Shown: positions 59,014-64,000 of the stretch, one piece after another | Layout: each line of letters opens with the position of its first letter | Position numbering within the stretch: position 1 is the stretch's first letter | Source: Knoxdaviesia capensis | Lineage: Eukaryota > Ascomycota > Sordariomycetes > Microascales > Gondwanamycetaceae | Length of the DNA stretch: 64,000 nt | Direction of reading: 5' to 3' | Assembly (NCBI GenBank): GCA_001510575.1 | Contig: LNGK01000010.1 | Coordinates: 186,001 to 250,000, forward strand | Notes under the pieces: generated by a model | What the model was told of the DNA's origin: nothing | The model's input: only the letters and a program-made list of their open reading frames with translations | The model's database searches: none | Program-made: the position numbers and the translations under genes

Positions 59014-59720
59014 TAAGGACGCTCCTTGGGGCGACCGTAGAAGTCACACGACGCGAACACCGACCAGCTCTTGTTGGTGCGCGTGGAGATCAAGCGGACA
59101 ATGACCATGATGAACCACGGGACCTAGGGCCACCAGGTGAAGACTCCCTCGTTGGAGGTGATATCGTGGTTGACGAACATCATGAGGCCGGATATGTTCT
59201 ACAAGATGACAAGAAGAGCAGCCGGGTTAGCTGATGTCTGAAAGGAACTGAAATGCAGCTTGGCTTCACTCTTCATTCACCTCAGTACGGGTGGGGAGTA
59301 GCTCACCTTTCTTGGGAAGTGCCACCAGTCCTGCGAGAGCAAAGCATGTCCGGTCGACTGCGAGAGAATATCGTTCCAGCCCTGTTCGGAAGAGAGGATA
59401 GAGTCTCAGCGCCACACTAGCACGGGCAGACAGGTATTCCTAGTAGGGCCTATCCTAACGGTGTTGCAGTCCTCAAAGTTGGCGTGCTTAGACCAGCCAA
59501 CATAGACCTTGGGGTGGTCGAAGTCCTTGCGTCCGTTCGAGCCACCGCGGGGCAGGTTGATATCAGCGTCGCTGAAGGTGTTCTGGATGTCGGCCCAGTC
59601 CTGGCGATCGTAGCCACTGTGCTGCGAGAGCAACAGCTTCTTCTAGTAGGACCAGTTGTTAGATAAGCGCTCCCATGACAATGACACGCTGCCAGTCGCC
59701 GTTAAGATGTTGGGTTAGCT
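59014..59720 (-). pseudogene. Decayed gene for a secreted Vps62/necrosis-protein-like domain protein
   Basis: On the minus strand, coding-quality pieces occur in order: GDWQRVIV (about 59700-59675), LLLSQHSGYDRQDWADIQNTF with HPKVYVGWSKHANFEDCNT (59645-59460), GWNDILSQSTGHALLSQDWWHF (59390-59320), and a hydrophobic end VPWFIMVIVRLI...FYGRPKERP (59130-59014). The GDW...SQHSG...HPKVYV...KHANF order resembles fungal proteins with a Vps62/NPP1-related fold. Short introns with GT...CAG borders fit at 59458-59391 and about 59311-59201. The frame is broken by stops: one before KKLLLSQ and one in the WWP-stop-VPWF stretch, both TAG where tryptophan TGG would fit, plus a frame change after GDWQRVIV. 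It is therefore a pseudogene; the family name is tentative. No repaired product is given. Confidence 0.6.
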
Positions 59721-61299
59721 AACATCCCACCACGGCACCCTTCGGCGAGTTACTCACGATATTTCTCACTCGCTCAAGTGTCTTACACTTACTAGCGATG
59801 GCCTGCCCCGACGAATCTGCAGACGGCGATATGATATCCAGTCAGTTGTTGTCTTGCTATAATCAAAAATTATTTCATGAAGAAGACCACTCACCCGGCC
59901 TTCCCCCTCGCTCTCGTTTCTCTGTTATCTCAACAGAAACCTCAGGAGGCGTGGTCTCTCCGATGCACACACGCCTCTCCCCCTCTCTGAACTCTCTCAG
60001 GTTCCGAGTTCTGCTGGAGAAGGCAGATTCCCCTGGTCGTGGAGCACTGCTTGCTCAGCCATCGCACACCAGATATCTCCGAGACGCCGGGGCCCTGGCC
60101 CGAAGGTCTCATAGGCCAGCGCCGCGCCTCGCCACACCCGGCTACATGGAGAGAAGCGCTGCGGCTCTAGTCATCGGCAGTCTGTCGCTCAGTCTGTTTC
60201 CGCCAGTGTGCCCAGCCGACAGCAGCTAAGTCCAGGAAAAGCAGGAGACACCAGTTGCGGGTGTGTGCCGTCAAGATGGGATCATGTAACCGCGTATCGC
60301 ATGGGCCGCACCAAACTGGGCACGGGGAAGAGCGGGACACGTGCGCTCCCAAGATCGGCCCAGTGCCGCTGGGAGGATATGGTCTGTGAGCCCATGGAGG
60401 AATTGGAGAATGTAACTATTCAGAGGAAGAAGAATGTCAATGGCGAAAGGCGAAGTCTGACCACTGCATCTCCATCTGGTGGTGTGAAGTCAATTTTGTG
60501 CTGGATACCCGAGAAACACTCCAATCATACCAATACAAGAGGCATCATGCCATCCCCGGTGCTAAGCAATTCCCCCGGGAATGCGCAGTACGTTTTCGCA
60601 TGGCGTGTCTTCACTGGATAGACGATGGGAAGGAATCTGCACAACCCGAATCATGTAGGGAAATCCGGTCAGTCATCCACATCCGATTACTCTTAGAAGA
60701 AACGAATAATTCACCGGGCACCGGATCGGGATGGGACATATCCCTGTAAGGGCAGGATTTTCATGTTACATATAGGGCTGTGCCGTGGCTCCGAGAGCGG
60801 CGCCGTGGCCCGGGCCGATAAGTGTGTAGGGTCTAACCCTATCCAACCATCTTGTCTTTCTCGCTAAACCCCCCTTTCTATCCTCCGTTCTCACTCCTTT
60901 CAATGCTCCGCCTCTCGCAAACACAGATAAGATCATTGACCTATCCACCCTCGGATATGCTATTTTTAACATGATGAATCGACACATCTCCTTTCAAGAA
61001 CGCATTCCTCGTGGCCCGTGGAACTCATTTCTCTCAGTGTCTCTCACTCGTTGTTCAACCCTTTCCCTTTGATTCCGTTTGAGGCCGATCCAGAATCTCC
61101 GTTGCGCAGTGGTAGTTCTGTTGTGCCGTGGCCGTTTGTGCCCACCAGGATACTCTTCGTGGCTGGGGTCGTGGCTGTGGCTCCGTTCACAACCTTCTTC
61201 AACCGGAGTTCACGCTCCTGTCGACTCTCGCTCGTGGGAGAAAAGAAAGCTGGATGATAAGAAGAACGGTATATTCAGTCAATTGTCTAACACACTTTT
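59721..61299. other. Intergenic between the decayed gene and the second TauD dioxygenase
   Basis: It may include the unrecognisable 5' part of the decayed gene (59721-59880). One telomere-like unit (CTAACCCTAT) is at 60833-60842. The right end is the 3' flank of the dioxygenase. No other gene was supported; ORFs at 60208-60749 lack domains. Confidence 0.4.
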
Positions 61300-62391
61300 T
61301 CACCAGCTCAGGAACGAGGGGCCCTTACGCTTTTCGCCAAACACGGTCGTTCGGATGCCTCGTCGAGGGGCTTCGTACGTTCCAGGAATGACTCGATGGA
61401 GTGTGCAGCTATGGAGAAAACGTCAGGGCACGTCACTTCTATATCATCTCATTAACCAATCCTCAGTGTCTTACCGGTTATCCCACATGGCCACGCTGCC
61501 GACGGCCCATTTCCAGCGCACAGCATGATCGTCAGCCGAGTGAATATGGTAGGAGAAGAAGTCGAGCAGCTTATCCGATTCCACTTTCTTCAGCTCGGCG
61601 AAGCCCGTGACAAACCCGGGGTTGATATTCAAGGCCCTGAGGCCTGTCACTGGATGAGTGCGTACTGCAGGGTGGTGTGTATCAGTTGGGGGCCTGTTCG
61701 GGCCAACCCCCCACAGATCGAGGATGGTATCGTATTGCAGCCGCGAAGTGTGCACGGCGTGCAAGGAGTCGGCAAAGCGCCTCATGGCAGTGCTCAATGC
61801 ATCGTACAAGCCGTACTGCGATACCCAGGCCGTGTCCCCGCCAACATCCGGGTGCTCCTCCATGCGCAGCATGGAATACGACGGCGGGTTGACCTCAAAC
61901 GAGGTGTCGGCGTGGAAGTCCCCCTGTGGCCAGGGGGTATACGCGAGCAGCTCTCGGTGGTCCTCGCGGGACCCGCGAATCACAACATGGCGCTGGTCCT
62001 TCTGCGCAGGGTGGCGGTCCAGCGTGCCGTAGTGCTCAAACAGCCGCACCTGCGCGTCGGTTGTCAAGTCCTGGTCGCGGAAGAACACGACGCCGCGCTG
62101 CGTGACCAGCAGGGCCAGCTCATCGAGCTGCGACGGTGTGAGCTGTGAGAGCTGCACGCCGTGCAGGACTGTGCCGACCGACTCGGTCAGGTCCTCGCGC
62201 CGGGTCACCGACGATAGCAGCGCTGCGAGGGACGGGTCGGCGAACGTCGCACGATCTGTCGGCGGGTACAGACGCTCCCGGACTGCCTCGGGCGGCGTGT
62301 GACTTGTCAGCTTGGGGTTGAAGAGCGGGTGCAGTGTTACCGGGAAGCCGGAGTCCGGTGAAATGTGTTTCCGGGATTCAATATGAGCCAT
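61300..62391 (-). CDS. TauD/TfdA-family Fe(II)/2-oxoglutarate dioxygenase, copy 2
   Basis: Two exons, 62391-61475 and 61408-61300, with a 66-bp intron (donor GTAAGA, acceptor CCATAG), encode 341 residues. The join WDN-R-CTLHRVIPGTY restores the distal metal-binding motif. Iron ligands are His160-x-Asp162 (GDFHADTSFE) and His310 (TLHRV); the 2-oxoglutarate arginine is about 325 (GIRTTV). Other motifs are GVQLSQLTPSQLDELALL, RGVVFFRDQDL, GGDTAWVSQ, VRTHPVTG and NINPGFVTGF. It shares fold and motifs with copy 1 but has a different exon plan (one intron versus four) and clear sequence divergence. It is thus an old paralogue or a different subfamily rather than a recent duplicate. The C-terminus GEKRKGPSFLSW has no targeting signal. 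It is transcribed toward the transporter gene. Likely role: oxidative release of sulfite, or hydroxylation of another small acid. Confidence 0.93.
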
Positions 62392-62574
62392 GATGAAAGT
62401 TTTCTTTGGAATATATGGGGGCTGAGAGGCGTGATATGCAAAGTGTCCGGTGTTAGTCTCTGCTTATACGAACTTCCAAAATCCCGAGATGATGCGTATA
62501 TTCCAGGTTATGTTCTAGGTAATTAAACAATGATACCTCCTTTAATAGAATCAACATCTGGGGAATTTTCCCTC

Positions 62575-62582
62575 TATATATA
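62575..62582 (-). promoter_or_regulatory. TATA-like element of TauD copy 2
   Basis: CTATATATAGAG on the minus strand, about 185 bp upstream of the ATG at 62391, is a good TATA match at a typical distance. Confidence 0.5.
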
Positions 62583-63075
62583 GGTCTCAATCGGGGGATT
62601 TCTTCTCGGTTGATTCAATTCATGGATACACGCACAAACTATATGCGCAAGCACGCTACTCAGCGGAGTAATGACGAGACAGCACCAAACTTCTCCTGAA
62701 TATTTGCTGATTCTCACTACATACGGCGAACTACGGCGAAATCTCTCTCGGTGCTCATTATTAATTGATGCTGACCAGGTTACTCGCCTTCTGATTCTTG
62801 TAATCGCGGTTGCCATGTCGGCTCCGGGGTGGGCTTTCTCCGTCCTTCACACATGTTCTATCCATCTTTCATTTCCCGAACTTGGAATTGGCTCTTACTT
62901 ATATTGGTTTAGTACCACTTTCCGCTCTCCCATCCCAGGTGAACATCTGTGCAGTTCTTACAGGCAAGGTCACTTCGGCCAACTACCCGGAGCCGATGCG
63001 GAACCTTCAAACTCTAAGATCCACGGTATCTAAGGCCCAAGCATGAGCCGGCTCTTGAGGAGAAGTGGTGATGTC

Positions 63076-63093
63076 AACCCTAACTCTAACCCT
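63076..63093 (+). repeat. Degenerate telomere-like motif (three CCCTAA-type units)
   Basis: Reads AACCCTAACTCTAACCCT; the middle unit has one change. Another unit, GTTAGGGTTT, lies at 63309-63318 in the opposite orientation. Confidence 0.5.
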
Positions 63094-64000
63094 CCTGGCA
63101 CGAGTCTTTCGGCAGGTCAAGCACGCCTAGGTGCGGTGCTATTTTCAGGTAAACATGCAGTTTGTTCGATAGCTCATCGTCATTTGAACCGCTTTCCGAT
63201 CTGGACCGGGCCCATTGCAAACCGGGTTGAAAGCAAACCGGCACTGATTGATGTGTGGAAGTTTGCAGATGGCGGGGTTGGCGAAACAGCATAGGGTTTT
63301 CCATCGATGTTAGGGTTTGCTAAGGGTCTAAGCCCTCGTTTCATGTGAGTATATCAGGTTGTTAAACTTGTCTTTCCCCAACTCATGTCAACTCAGCCAG
63401 CCTTCTTGCCAATCAACCTCAAACTTCGATCTCATTGAGGTAAGATAGCATCCAGGTTCGTCGATTCGTTCGTTTCCCGCATGGTGCGCAGTGATCACTG
63501 GGTGGCCCTCTCCAATTCACCCGACCCCCCCTCCAAGTTGTCTTCATCTCCACTATATGCAGGATGCAATATGCACTGCGGCCGTATCCATAGTTTTCCC
63601 TCTCGGTCTCGATTCTGTGATGGTTGGCCGCAACCAATGCTCATGTCTGTCTACCCGACTTCTCTCGGGTGACGAAGTCTCCTCAGCCGATCCCCTCTCC
63701 TCCAGGCTTGATGGTCATGATACTTGGCTGTGATACTTCGTCTATCGGTCATCCGAATTTGCCTCTTCTCTGCCTGATGAAGAGAGAGTCCTCGAGATCT
63801 AGGCAATTGGCCAGTTTTGAGAGATTCGAGCCAATACTAATTGATAAAACCCTGGCCTTAATGTTCCAAGTTCTAGTTCGCCTCTTCTTGTCGCCCCCGC
63901 CCTCTGCGCTCGTTGCCTCCCATAGTACAGCGGACCCGCAGAACCGTCTCGCGCACCTAAAAAATCTTGCGCTTTTCGCGGGTGACTCTTTGTCCCCTCA

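Larger units (their letters stand above)
62392..64000. other. Right-end region with telomere-like motifs and no recognised gene
   Basis: The first 300 bases are the dioxygenase promoter (TATA at 62575-62582). Telomere-like units occur at 63076-63093 and 63309-63318. The last 500 bases have no supported exon, although a gene could begin just outside the window. Confidence 0.4.

Noticed and set aside
60208..60749. Plus-strand frames near the second dioxygenase
   Set aside because: No domain, two overlapping frames of similar quality, and no promoter-like sequence; treated as intergenic.

Overview
This window is nuclear DNA of a filamentous ascomycete. The best guess is a Eurotiales (Aspergillus/Penicillium-type) genome. 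The genes are eukaryotic, well spaced and usually split by short introns (mostly 59-125 bp, GT...AG, often with CTAAC-like branch sites). Many encode recognisable fungal proteins: neutral trehalase, isocitrate lyase, Axl2, Ccz1, Nce102, eIF2-beta and an Asp f 7-like protein. I cannot name the species. No tRNA, rRNA, CRISPR array or intact transposon was recognised.

Layout. 1-16 kb holds housekeeping and secretory genes: an HTH protein cut by the left edge (-), an FAD-dependent DAO-type oxidoreductase (-), eIF2-beta (-), a small Mim2-like mitochondrial import protein (+), the MARVEL protein Nce102 (-), a PNGase A-type glycoamidase (-) and a DUF1279/FAM210-type mitochondrial protein (-). 19-28 kb holds two carbon-metabolism genes on the plus strand, neutral trehalase (six exons) and isocitrate lyase (five exons), separated by 4.1 kb without a convincing gene. 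29-34.7 kb has the Rab7-GEF subunit Ccz1 (+) and a secreted double-psi beta-barrel protein (-). A 5.3 kb gene-free stretch follows (34.7-40 kb), rich in GT/CA microsatellites and GTACTGTAC palindromes. 40-47.7 kb has an Efm6-like lysine methyltransferase (-) with a 937-bp intron, and the axial budding protein Axl2 (+).

The right end (48.8-64 kb) looks accessory. It has a decayed HNH-nuclease gene, a small secreted LPMO-like protein, and a group made of two TauD-type 2-oxoglutarate dioxygenases around an ACS/Dal5-family MFS transporter. A second decayed gene lies between the transporter and the second dioxygenase, and short telomere-like (TTAGGG) micro-repeats lie on both sides of the group. 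The most economical reading is an import-and-cleavage module for an organosulfur (sulfonate or sulfate ester) or related small acid: the transporter takes the compound up and the dioxygenases release sulfite or sulfate. The substrate is inference.

Exon boundaries were deduced by eye from splice motifs, reading-frame continuity and remembered family sequence. Coordinates are genomic spans including introns; exons are given in each entry.
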